Below, in pieces: positions 8,345-16,149 of a stretch of DNA of 41,080 bases (position 1 is the first letter of the stretch; every line of letters starts with the position of its first letter). Under the pieces are notes generated by a model. That model saw nothing but the letters and a program-made list of their open reading frames with translations. It was not told the DNA's origin and did no database searches. The DNA is from Flavobacteriaceae bacterium. Its GTDB lineage: Bacteria; Bacteroidota; Bacteroidia; Flavobacteriales; Flavobacteriaceae. A program made the position numbers and the translations under genes. The DNA lies in the NCBI GenBank assembly GCA_029248185.1, contig JAQWJV010000021.1, positions 1 through 41,080 on the forward strand, given 5' to 3'.

Positions 8345-9127
8345 TTATAAATCATTAGCGTTAGCGATCAGTTCAGCAATATCCATTACTTCCACTTTTC
8401 CTTCTTGCTCTTTATTTTTAATTCCATCGGTCATCATGGTATTACAAAAAGGACAAGCAGCTGCAACAATATCGGGTTGTACTTCTAGCGCCTGTTCGGT
8501 GCGTTCAATATTTACTTCTTTATCTCCATCTTCTGCATCTTTAAACATCTGAGCTCCTCCTGCACCACAACACAGGCCTTTGGATTTACACGACTTCATC
8601 TCAACTAATTCAGCGTCTAATTTTTGGATTAATGCTCTAGGAGCTTCATACACTTGATTGGCGCGTCCCAAATAACACGGATCGTGATAAGTGATTCGCT
8701 TCCCTTTATACTTTCCGCCTTGAATTGTGAGTTTGTCTTCCTTCAATAATTGTTTTATTAACTGAGTATGATGGATAACTTCATATTTTCCACCTAACTC
8801 TGGATATTCGTTCTTTAATGTATTGAAACAATGGGGACAAGTAGTCACTATTTTTGTTACTTCATACGCATCGAGTTTTGCAATATTCTGAAGTGCCTGC
8901 ATCTGAAACAAAAACTCATTCCCGGCGCGTTTTGCAGGATCTCCAGAACAACTTTCCTCTGTTCCAAGGACAGCAAAAGAAATCTCAGTTTGATTCAATA
9001 ATTTCACAAATGCTTTTGTGATTTTTTTTGCTCTATCATCAAAACTACCTGCACAGCCCACCCAAAAAACAATTTCTGCTTTTCTTCCTTCCGATTGAAG
9101 TTGCGATAAAGTAGGTACATTTAACAT
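8345..9127 (-). CDS. CCG-domain (HdrB/LutA-type) Fe-S oxidoreductase subunit
   Basis: The product is 260 residues with no membrane segment. It has two cysteine-rich CCG domains. The first has Cys25, Cys60 (in ESCSGD, so one of the usual paired Cys is Ser59) and Cys97/Cys100 (CPHC). The second is complete: Cys151 (HDPCYLGR), Cys186-Cys187 (CCGAGG) and Cys225/Cys228 (CPFC). In HdrB these cysteines hold non-cubane [4Fe-4S] clusters that reduce heterodisulfides; LutA, GlpC and EtfD use related domains. With the membrane Fe-S protein two genes upstream it probably forms one quinone-linked complex that is a single polypeptide in some other bacteria. The substrate is unknown. Confidence 0.88.
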   Translation of the reverse strand: MLNVPTLSQLQSEGRKAEIVFWVGCAGSFDDRAKKITKAFVKLLNQTEISFAVLGTEESCSGDPAKRAGNEFLFQMQALQNIAKLDAYEVTKIVTTCPHCFNTLKNEYPELGGKYEVIHHTQLIKQLLKEDKLTIQGGKYKGKRITYHDPCYLGRANQVYEAPRALIQKLDAELVEMKSCKSKGLCCGAGGAQMFKDAEDGDKEVNIERTEQALEVQPDIVAAACPFCNTMMTDGIKNKEQEGKVEVMDIAELIANANDL

Positions 9128-9133
9128 GGATGT

Positions 9134-9583
9134 TTATGCTTTAGACTGTCCATCATCAAACACCTCGATAGTCATCTCCTTTTCGATAAGGTCAGTAAAC
9201 TTTCCGTTATAACGCGTTGCTTTGACCAAATGATTATCAATCCAATGATAGTTTCCTCCGCGAGGTTTACCCATTAATAAACTATGGTATTTGAATCCAT
9301 TTTCTTTTAACCATTTCTCTGTCACTCCACGATGAGATTCCACTCTAGAGGTGAAAAAACAAATCAAATGTCCCTCTTCAAACCACTTATTCAGAGTTTC
9401 CAGTGCATCTGGATAGACTTCGGCTGTAGCCATACGTTCTGGTTCTTCATTAGGAATATCGTCACAGATAGTTCCATCTATGTCGATCAAATAATTTTTT
9501 ATTCCCTCAGGAAGAACAGGACTCACTACTTCGCCTGCTTCTACTTTTTGATGTAAATAATTTTCTGCTTCTTCTCGTTGCAT
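9134..9583 (-). CDS. HAD-superfamily phosphatase-like protein
   Basis: This 149-residue protein has the HAD motifs in order: motif I LIDIDGT (Asp34 nucleophile, Asp36), motif II FFTSR (Thr78/Ser79), a motif III lysine in GKPRGG (Lys106) and an acidic motif in HWIDN (Asp116). It has no obvious cap domain. Close relatives in Bacteroidota are often named phosphoheptose isomerase, but nothing resembling the SIS fold of GmhA is present, so that name should not be used. It should be a cytosolic phosphatase or phosphatase-like protein with an unknown substrate. Its gene separates the two Fe-S genes, with gaps of 6 and 16 bases. Confidence 0.85.
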   Translation of the reverse strand: MQREEAENYLHQKVEAGEVVSPVLPEGIKNYLIDIDGTICDDIPNEEPERMATAEVYPDALETLNKWFEEGHLICFFTSRVESHRGVTEKWLKENGFKYHSLLMGKPRGGNYHWIDNHLVKATRYNGKFTDLIEKEMTIEVFDDGQSKA

Positions 9584-9599
9584 TGTTAATTGGTTTTAA

Positions 9600-10916
9600 T
9601 TATTCGTTTGCCCATTGCAAACGATCTTGATTACTAAAAGGCCATGGGGCACCGTTATTTTCGATATTCCCCATCATTGAATTGAGTTCTGCTGGAGCGG
9701 CAGATTGTTCCATCACCAAATATTGACGCATATCCATAATGATGGATAGCGGGTCAATTTCAATGGGACAGCTATCAACACATGCATTACAGGAGGTACA
9801 GGCCCATAATTCTTCTGGTGTGATGTAGTCGTTTAAAAGTTGCTTTTGATCGTTTTTAAAAACACCCTTGTTTTTATTTAAATTTTTTCCCACTTCCTCA
9901 AGACGATCTCGGGTATTCATCATGATTTTTCTTGGTGAGAGTTTTTTTCCTGTCATATTTGCTGGACAAACACTACTACATCGACCACATTCAGTACAAC
10001 TGTAGGCATTCATTAACTGAACCCAGTTTAAATCAAAAACATCACTGGCACCAAACTTTTCAGGAGGAGCAACCTCTCCTTCAGGAACTGAAAAGCTGGG
10101 GTCCATCATCATTTGAACCTCATTTTTTATGTTTAGATCTACAGCAAATCTACCCTTTGGATTTAAATTTGCGAAATAGGTATTGGGAAACGCAAGTAAA
10201 ATATGTAAATGCTTGGAATAATATAAATAATTTAAGAAAATGAAAATTCCTATGATGTGCATCCACCAAAAACTGCGCTCCATCACAAGAAGGCTATCGA
10301 CAGAAAGTCCATCAAACAGTGGGATTAAAAATTGTGATATTGGAAAACTTCCTGCACTAATGTAATGCTCGGGATCTAATTCTTGTAAAAGACTATCTGT
10401 AGCATTCATTGAAAGAAACAAAAGCATCAAAACCACTTCAAAATAGAGGATCATATTTCCGTCTAACTGGGGCCAACCCTTCATCTCATCTTTCCAAAAA
10501 CGTTTTATCTTGATTATATTTCTTCGAGTCCAGAAGAAAATCACAGCAACTAAAACTAAAAAAGCCAATACTTCAAAAGTTGCAATGAGAATGTCATATA
10601 AACTGCCGAGTAAGGGAGCAAAAATCCGATGTTTACCCGTGAGGCCATCAAGAACAATCTCCAAAACCTCTATATTGATCAATATAAAACCAATATAGAC
10701 AATGACATGCAAAAAACCTGCTATGGGTCGGCTTACCATTTTAGACTGTCCCAAGGCAACTAAGATCATGTTTTTCCAGCGTAAGCCGCTCTGATCAGAT
10801 CGATCTAGTGATTTTCCTTGAGAAATATTCCTACGTATTCGTTTAATATTCCTCGCAAAAATCCCAATACTTAGTGAGAGTAAGGTGAGAAAAATAAGAT
10901 TAGGAATATAATTCAT
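9600..10916 (-). CDS. Membrane Fe-S protein, NarI/HdrE-like with two [4Fe-4S] clusters
   Basis: The product is 438 residues. The N-terminal ~245 residues hold about five or six hydrophobic segments (near 4-20, 68-90, 105-128, 155-170, 195-210, 215-235), with His70, His220, His236 and His238 as possible heme ligands, as in NarI/HdrE-type cytochrome b subunits. The C-terminal cytosolic part has two ferredoxin motifs: Cys307/310/313/317 and Cys373/376/379/383. It would pass electrons between the (mena)quinone pool and the CCG subunit. The same parts (NarI, Fer4, CCG) are fused in EtfD-type proteins and split in HdrDE. The gene follows mlaD by three bases. Confidence 0.87.
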   Translation of the reverse strand: MNYIPNLIFLTLLSLSIGIFARNIKRIRRNISQGKSLDRSDQSGLRWKNMILVALGQSKMVSRPIAGFLHVIVYIGFILINIEVLEIVLDGLTGKHRIFAPLLGSLYDILIATFEVLAFLVLVAVIFFWTRRNIIKIKRFWKDEMKGWPQLDGNMILYFEVVLMLLFLSMNATDSLLQELDPEHYISAGSFPISQFLIPLFDGLSVDSLLVMERSFWWMHIIGIFIFLNYLYYSKHLHILLAFPNTYFANLNPKGRFAVDLNIKNEVQMMMDPSFSVPEGEVAPPEKFGASDVFDLNWVQLMNAYSCTECGRCSSVCPANMTGKKLSPRKIMMNTRDRLEEVGKNLNKNKGVFKNDQKQLLNDYITPEELWACTSCNACVDSCPIEIDPLSIIMDMRQYLVMEQSAAPAELNSMMGNIENNGAPWPFSNQDRLQWANE

Positions 10917-10919
10917 GCT

Positions 10920-11855
10920 TTATTTTTTCTCGTTGCTTTTATCTTTTCTTCCGAACAGAGAAAAATGAACATATTTTTTGGGGTGGTCTTTTAAATCCGT
11001 TAACAAAGCTTCAAGGGCCTCTGAGGAATGCAGTAATTCTGTATACAACGCATCATCATTTAAGAGTTTACCTGCAGATCCGTTACCTTCTTCTAAATTG
11101 GATAAGATAGATTTTAGCTGTTCTGAAGCCACTTCCATGTTTTTCATAGTAACTCCAAACTCTATTTTTGATAGTGAATCCGTTAGTTGAGATAAATTTT
11201 TTGAAGTAGATTCAACATGACCCATGGTTGAATTGAAAACCTTCTCATTGGCATTAACAATTCGACTCATACTCTTAGATAAGTTGTTGATATTGGAAAT
11301 ACTCTCTGTTAAACCATTTAAGGCTAGCTTTAAATTATTTTGTGACTCGTAATTTAAAACATTACTAACTCCAGCAAAAAGTGAATCTGCAGAGGTGAGT
11401 AGTCCCTCAATTTTATCTTGTAAAGGAGCAATTTGTTGATTGACGAGTTCTGTTAAACCGGGCTTGATCTCAGAGGGTAGAATATCGCCGTCCTTGATTG
11501 CTGTAGCAGAATCATATTGAGGTATAATCGCAATGGCTTTACCGCCTATCAGTCCTGCCTCATACAATTGAGCAACACTTTGATTTGAAAAACTCAGGTC
11601 ATTTCTTACATTAAAGCTTACTAGAATGTTTTGATAATTTTCATCAAAATCAATATTCTTTACTTTACCCACTGAAAAACCATTAATAGTAACTTTAGCT
11701 CCAACTACTAGACCCTCCACATCCTCATAAGCTGCATAAAGTACTTTGTCATTATCAAAAATGGAAGTTCCTTTCAGGTAACTAAAGCCAAAAATAAAGG
11801 TTCCTAAACAGCCTAGAATAAGAATGGCCGTTTTTACTTCGCGTGATAAATTCAA
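10920..11855 (-). CDS. mlaD: MlaD/MCE family phospholipid-transport protein
   Basis: This 311-residue protein has an N-terminal membrane anchor (~9-27, TAILILGCLGTFIFGFSYL) and an MCE domain (~38-115, with VEGLVVGAKVTINGFSVGKV and YEAGLIGGKAIAII). A long, mostly helical C-terminal region (~130-290) is rich in Ser/Asn/Leu and likely coiled-coil. MlaD proteins form hexameric rings that carry phospholipids between the inner and outer membranes with an MlaFE ABC transporter, which is not seen here. The start is TTG at 11853-11855, because a TAG lies six codons upstream with no ATG or GTG between. A TAnnTTTG box sits 24 bases before this start, in the 53-base gap after the amidase gene. Confidence 0.9.
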   Translation of the reverse strand: MNLSREVKTAILILGCLGTFIFGFSYLKGTSIFDNDKVLYAAYEDVEGLVVGAKVTINGFSVGKVKNIDFDENYQNILVSFNVRNDLSFSNQSVAQLYEAGLIGGKAIAIIPQYDSATAIKDGDILPSEIKPGLTELVNQQIAPLQDKIEGLLTSADSLFAGVSNVLNYESQNNLKLALNGLTESISNINNLSKSMSRIVNANEKVFNSTMGHVESTSKNLSQLTDSLSKIEFGVTMKNMEVASEQLKSILSNLEEGNGSAGKLLNDDALYTELLHSSEALEALLTDLKDHPKKYVHFSLFGRKDKSNEKK

Positions 11856-11879
11856 AATTTTGTGTTTTAGATCCTATAG

Positions 11880-11887
11880 CAAAATTA
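11880..11887 (-). promoter_or_regulatory. Candidate -7 box for mlaD operon
   Basis: On the minus strand this reads TAATTTTG, an exact match to the Bacteroidota -7 consensus TAnnTTTG. It lies in the amidase-mlaD gap, 24 bases before the mlaD TTG. No clear TTG/TTTG -33 element was found at the usual distance, so it may be secondary to the amidase promoter. Confidence 0.4.
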
Positions 11888-11908
11888 AGAATAATTTTCA
11901 GACCCACC

Positions 11909-13069
11909 TCATTTTAAAAGGCGTAGTGCCTCACTAATTGTTATCTTTTTATCCCCATTAAAAGCAACAATAAAAGAACTCTTAAATCCTTTAGATTTAG
12001 CTACTTTCAGGTCCTTTTGTGCCTGCTCGTAATTAGCACTTTGTTGATAAAAATAACGATATACAGCACCACTCTTTTGTTTGGTAAGGGAAGTCAAACC
12101 TTTAAAATTATAAGGCTTAAGATCAATATTTTTTTTACTTGCGGCAATTTGAATTTTAAATGTCAAATTTGATTGCTTCGCTTGGACTTCTACATCCGAC
12201 TGATCTGTGTAAGAAACTTGTTTGCCAACACCTGCTTCCCGTTGACTTTTATAATCTATTATGGCTTTAGCAACCGCATTGGCCATATTCGTTTGTCCCT
12301 TTGATGAATTCAAGTAGGCACCCTCGGAGGAATTTGTCAGAAATCCTGTCTCCACAAGTACACTGGGCATATAAGTATATTTTAACACAACAAAACCCGC
12401 TTGTTTAACTGTTCTATCCTTTCGATTTAAATTATTTACAAAGCTTTTTTGAATTGAACTAGCTGCCTCAATACTTTGATCTAAGTAGGTTTCTTGCATC
12501 AAAATTAAACTAATGACTGATTCTGGATCGTTTGGATTAAAACCATCGTAATTTTGCTCATAATTATCTTCCAAGAAAATCACTGCATTTTCTTTTTGAG
12601 CCACTTGAAAGTTTCGTTCATTAGCGTGCAAACCAAGAACAAAAGTACCGGCACCAAAAGCTTTTGAAGAAGTGAAAGCATCACAATGCACTGATATAAA
12701 AAGGTCTGCGTCAGCTTTATTGGCAATATTGGCCCGTTGGATTAACTCAACAAAAACGTCGGTTTTACGAGTATAAATCACCTTTATCCCTGGAGTTTTT
12801 TCCAGTTTTTTTCCGATTTTAAGTACGATATTTAAAGCGATTTTTTTCTCCAAATAACCATTCCCCCTGTTTCCTGAGTCATGCCCCCCGTGGCCAGCAT
12901 CTAGGACCACAACAAAGGGTTTCGATTCTTTAAATTGTGAAAAACTAAGGGTGGGGCTTAGCAAGAAAAAAATCAATAGACCAAAGAATCCAATGAGTCG
13001 AAATGATTTGTTCTTTTTGAACCGATAAGAATAAGCTAAAAAATCCTGATGCATCCTTAAAATTATCAT
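11909..13069 (-). CDS. amiC: N-acetylmuramoyl-L-alanine amidase (Amidase_3)
   Basis: The product is 386 residues. A long N-terminus carries a hydrophobic export segment (~25-45); a second Met at residue 6 (MHQDF) is an alternative start. The zinc amidase domain spans ~52-275: DAGHGGHDSG (His60), LEKK (Glu74), FISVHCD (His128) and the catalytic Glu region VLVETGFLTN. The C-terminal ~80 residues (from LTFKIQIAAS to the KGFKSSFIVAF repeat-like end) resemble a SPOR domain, which binds denuded glycan at the septum. It cleaves the MurNAc-L-Ala bond of peptidoglycan during daughter-cell separation. It is divergent from lptD with 48 bases between starts, and heads the minus-strand cluster. Confidence 0.93.
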   Translation of the reverse strand: MIILRMHQDFLAYSYRFKKNKSFRLIGFFGLLIFFLLSPTLSFSQFKESKPFVVVLDAGHGGHDSGNRGNGYLEKKIALNIVLKIGKKLEKTPGIKVIYTRKTDVFVELIQRANIANKADADLFISVHCDAFTSSKAFGAGTFVLGLHANERNFQVAQKENAVIFLEDNYEQNYDGFNPNDPESVISLILMQETYLDQSIEAASSIQKSFVNNLNRKDRTVKQAGFVVLKYTYMPSVLVETGFLTNSSEGAYLNSSKGQTNMANAVAKAIIDYKSQREAGVGKQVSYTDQSDVEVQAKQSNLTFKIQIAASKKNIDLKPYNFKGLTSLTKQKSGAVYRYFYQQSANYEQAQKDLKVAKSKGFKSSFIVAFNGDKKITISEALRLLK

Positions 13070-13077
13070 TAATTTTG
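13070..13077 (+). promoter_or_regulatory. Candidate -7 box for lptD
   Basis: TAATTTTG is an exact TAnnTTTG match on the plus strand, 40 bases before the lptD TTG and directly abutting the amidase ATG on the other strand. A transcript would start near 13084. Confidence 0.45.
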
Positions 13078-13097
13078 GTCGTTTAAACCAAGTAGAA

Positions 13098-13105
13098 CAA
13101 ATTTA
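13098..13105 (-). promoter_or_regulatory. Candidate -7 box for the amidase operon
   Basis: On the minus strand this reads TAAATTTG, an exact TAnnTTTG match, 28 bases before the amidase ATG. A transcript would start near 13091, so this box and the lptD box point at each other across about 20 bases. Confidence 0.5.
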
Positions 13106-13117
13106 GGGTTTATCGCT

Positions 13118-15730
13118 TTGCAATCAAAGTTTTATCATATAGCTTATTTAATCTTTTTCATAGGAGGGCTTTTACTATCTGCTCAAGAAGTAACTCCAAA
13201 AGTAGAAGATCAAGTCCTATTGGATAGTATAAATACGCCTACTAAAAAACCCCTTCTTCTTGCAAAAGTAAAATACACTGCGAAAGACTGTGTTCGTATC
13301 AACCGAAAAGAGAATAAACTGATTCTCTTTAACGAAGCAGAACTTTATTATCAAGACATCGAGTTACGCGCTGGGATTATTATTTTAGACTATGAGACGA
13401 ATGAGGTGAATGCGGGGCGTATTGAAATTGATTCCGTCTTAGTACAATATCCCTTTTTTAAACAAGGAAGCAATGAAGTGAACCCTGACTCCATTCGATT
13501 TAATTTTGACTCCCAAAAAGCACTTATTTGGAATTCAAAATCAGGACAAAATGGAATGGACATATATGCTGCATTAACCAAAAAAGAAAATGATTCTGTT
13601 TATTATATTAAAGACGCTAGGGTCAGTACTGCCGGAAAGCTCGTAGGAGGTGATGATGAAGAAGGAATTGATTATTATTTTAAAGTCAGAAAAGGAAAAA
13701 TCATTCCTGGTGGAAAAATCATTACGGGTCCAACAAATATGTTTATTGCCAATGTCCCAACACCAGTGGGGGTTCCATTTGCTTATTTTCCATCTTCTCA
13801 AACTAAAGAATCAGGATTTATCATACCCTCAATAGGAGAAAGTAACCTCAGGGGGTACTATATACAAAATGGAGGCTATTATTTGGCCTTATCAGAATAC
13901 TTTGATTTTACTGCAATTGCAGATTATTATACCAACGGGAGTTATGGATTTAGAGGGGATTCTCAATACAATAAAAGATATAAGTTTAGAGGAAAATTCA
14001 GTTTTCGCTATGAAAACTTAATTAACGAAGCTCGTGGACTTCCTGATTATTCAAAATCAACCGTCTTTAATGTACAGTGGTCTCATTCAAAAGATAGGAA
14101 GTCAAGTCCCAATTCAACTTTCTCTGCCTCCGTTAACTTTGGAAGTAGTGATTATTATCGACAATCTGTGAATCAATTGAATTCACCAAACTTCTTAAAT
14201 AATAATTTAAGTTCGTCCATCTCCTATTCTAAGTCCTTTCCGGCCTATCCAAGAGTCAATGTTTCTATAACTACCGCTATGTCACAAAACTCCGCTTCAA
14301 AGTCTGTGAATTTGACCTTACCCACTTTTCAGGCTTCCATGGAACGGATCTATCCTTTTGCGCCTAAAGTAGGAGCAAAAAAAGGATTCTTTCAAAATAT
14401 TAACTTTCAATATTCAAGTCGAGCGGAAAACAGAATCGTAACAACCGAGGACGCTCTTTTTGGTCCTGAGATGTTTAAGAATGCCAAGACGGGTATGAAA
14501 CATTCAATCCCTTTGAGCACCAACTTTAAATTATTCAAATATTTAAGCTTTTCTACTAGCGCTAATTATGAGGAAGTCTGGACTCAAAATACAGTAAAAA
14601 TCAATGACTATTCTCCCGAGACGCAATCGGCGGTAAAAGACACAATAAATAAAATAGGAGCATTTAGACAGTACAGTCTCAGCGCCTCTCTAGGAACTAC
14701 GATTTATGGAACTGTAAATTTCGGTGAAGGCAAAAAAATAGAATCAATTAGACACACAATAAGACCTTCAATTAGTTATTCCAATCGACCTAGCTTTGAA
14801 CAATATTATGATACCTATATCGTCGATGCTGAAGGAAACTCGGCCGAATACACACGCTATCAAAACAGTTTGTTTGGAGTGCCTGGAAGGTCTCTATCGA
14901 ATAATATGGGGATTAGTTTAGGAAATAACTTTGAAGCTAAAGTAAAAGACAAAGATTCAACAGCCACGGGACCCAAAAAGATTGTGCTTTTAAATAATTT
15001 TAATATTTCAACTTCTCATAATTTTGCTGCTGACTCTCTTAGATGGAGTCCCTTAAGAATGAGTACAGGATTATCTTTATTTAATAAAAAGATGAGTATT
15101 AACATGGGAGGAACTTTTGACCCCTATGCCTTGAATGAAAACAATACTCGAGTAAACACCTACAATATTGCTTCAGGAGGCGGGCTTCTGAGATTGACCA
15201 GTGCCAATGTAAATTTAAACTATTCTTTTTCCAGTTCTCAATTTGAAAATCCCGAAAAAGAAGAAGATCGAAACCAAATAGAGTCTGCCTCAAGCGGAGG
15301 GAGAGATGACGATTTATTTGGGCGAGCAGAAGATTTTACAGACCGAAGGATGAATGAAGATAACGGTAAACCCGCTCCACAATATCCAAGTTATCGTAGT
15401 AAAATTCCATGGAATTTAAAATTAGCTTATTCTTTAACCTACAACAACTCAAGAAATCAGCGAGATTTCACAAATAATTCTTTAATGTTTTCTGGGAATG
15501 TTGATTTAACTCCAATGTGGAAAGTGGGAGTTTCTTCTGGTTATGATTTTAAGGGAGAGGGTTTTACTTATACCCAATTACGCTTTGATCGAGATCTGAA
15601 AAGTTGGAAATTAAACTTTAGCTGGGTTCCCTTTAGCGACCGTGCTTCATGGAACTTTTTTATTGGAATCAAATCAGGTCTTTTGAGTGATATTAAATAC
15701 GAAAAGCAAAGCGAACCCAATCTTAGGTAA
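13118..15730 (+). CDS. lptD: LPS-assembly outer-membrane protein LptD
   Basis: This 870-residue protein has a signal peptide at 1-22 (cleavage near LLSAQE). A periplasmic LptA/OstA-like beta-jellyroll follows at ~40-230 (VRINRKENKLILFNEAELYY, then the FIANVPTPVGVPFAYFP hinge). A long C-terminal beta-barrel (~240-860) is rich in alternating aromatic and small residues. It inserts lipopolysaccharide into the outer leaflet as part of the Lpt bridge; LptE is not seen here. The frame is open from 13073 with no ATG or GTG, so TTG at 13118 is the only sensible start and places the signal peptide correctly. ridA follows by 33 bases. Confidence 0.92.
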   Translation: MQSKFYHIAYLIFFIGGLLLSAQEVTPKVEDQVLLDSINTPTKKPLLLAKVKYTAKDCVRINRKENKLILFNEAELYYQDIELRAGIIILDYETNEVNAGRIEIDSVLVQYPFFKQGSNEVNPDSIRFNFDSQKALIWNSKSGQNGMDIYAALTKKENDSVYYIKDARVSTAGKLVGGDDEEGIDYYFKVRKGKIIPGGKIITGPTNMFIANVPTPVGVPFAYFPSSQTKESGFIIPSIGESNLRGYYIQNGGYYLALSEYFDFTAIADYYTNGSYGFRGDSQYNKRYKFRGKFSFRYENLINEARGLPDYSKSTVFNVQWSHSKDRKSSPNSTFSASVNFGSSDYYRQSVNQLNSPNFLNNNLSSSISYSKSFPAYPRVNVSITTAMSQNSASKSVNLTLPTFQASMERIYPFAPKVGAKKGFFQNINFQYSSRAENRIVTTEDALFGPEMFKNAKTGMKHSIPLSTNFKLFKYLSFSTSANYEEVWTQNTVKINDYSPETQSAVKDTINKIGAFRQYSLSASLGTTIYGTVNFGEGKKIESIRHTIRPSISYSNRPSFEQYYDTYIVDAEGNSAEYTRYQNSLFGVPGRSLSNNMGISLGNNFEAKVKDKDSTATGPKKIVLLNNFNISTSHNFAADSLRWSPLRMSTGLSLFNKKMSINMGGTFDPYALNENNTRVNTYNIASGGGLLRLTSANVNLNYSFSSSQFENPEKEEDRNQIESASSGGRDDDLFGRAEDFTDRRMNEDNGKPAPQYPSYRSKIPWNLKLAYSLTYNNSRNQRDFTNNSLMFSGNVDLTPMWKVGVSSGYDFKGEGFTYTQLRFDRDLKSWKLNFSWVPFSDRASWNFFIGIKSGLLSDIKYEKQSEPNLR

Positions 15731-15763
15731 TTATTTTATTACCTTTAACAAAAGCACTTTCTA

Positions 15764-16147
15764 ATGAAAAAAAAAATCATAACAACCCTCAATGCTCCTG
15801 CCCCTCTGGGTCCTTATAATCAAGCTGTAAAATCAGGAAACACGCTCTACATCTCAGGACAAATTCCCTTGATTCCAGAAACTATGGAGCTTTTTAGTGG
15901 AACAATCAAGGAGGAAACCGAATTGGTTATGAATCACCTCAATGCAATTTTAGAAGCCGCAGACATGAAATTTGAGCATGTTGTTAAGACCTCAATATTT
16001 ATCGATGACATGGATAATTTTGGAAAAATAAATGATGTTTATGGCCGATTTTTTAATAATGATACTGCTCCAGCTCGAGAAACGGTTGCCGTAAAAACAT
16101 TACCGAAAAATGTGCGCATTGAAATTTCAATGATAGCCGTAAAATAA
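15764..16147 (+). CDS. ridA: RidA/YjgF family 2-iminobutanoate/2-iminopropanoate deaminase
   Basis: This 127-residue protein has the exact family length. It shows APAPLGPYNQAV at 11-22, LYISGQIPL at 28-36, and the catalytic pair Arg105 (in PARETVAV) and Glu120 (in VRIEISM). RidA hydrolyses reactive enamine/imine intermediates released by PLP enzymes such as serine/threonine dehydratase, protecting other PLP enzymes from 2-aminoacrylate. This is the archetypal RidA form, unlike the longer paralogue near 37 kb. It follows lptD on the same strand and ends two bases from the convergent kinase gene. Confidence 0.93.
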   Translation: MKKKIITTLNAPAPLGPYNQAVKSGNTLYISGQIPLIPETMELFSGTIKEETELVMNHLNAILEAADMKFEHVVKTSIFIDDMDNFGKINDVYGRFFNNDTAPARETVAVKTLPKNVRIEISMIAVK

Positions 16148-16149
16148 AA

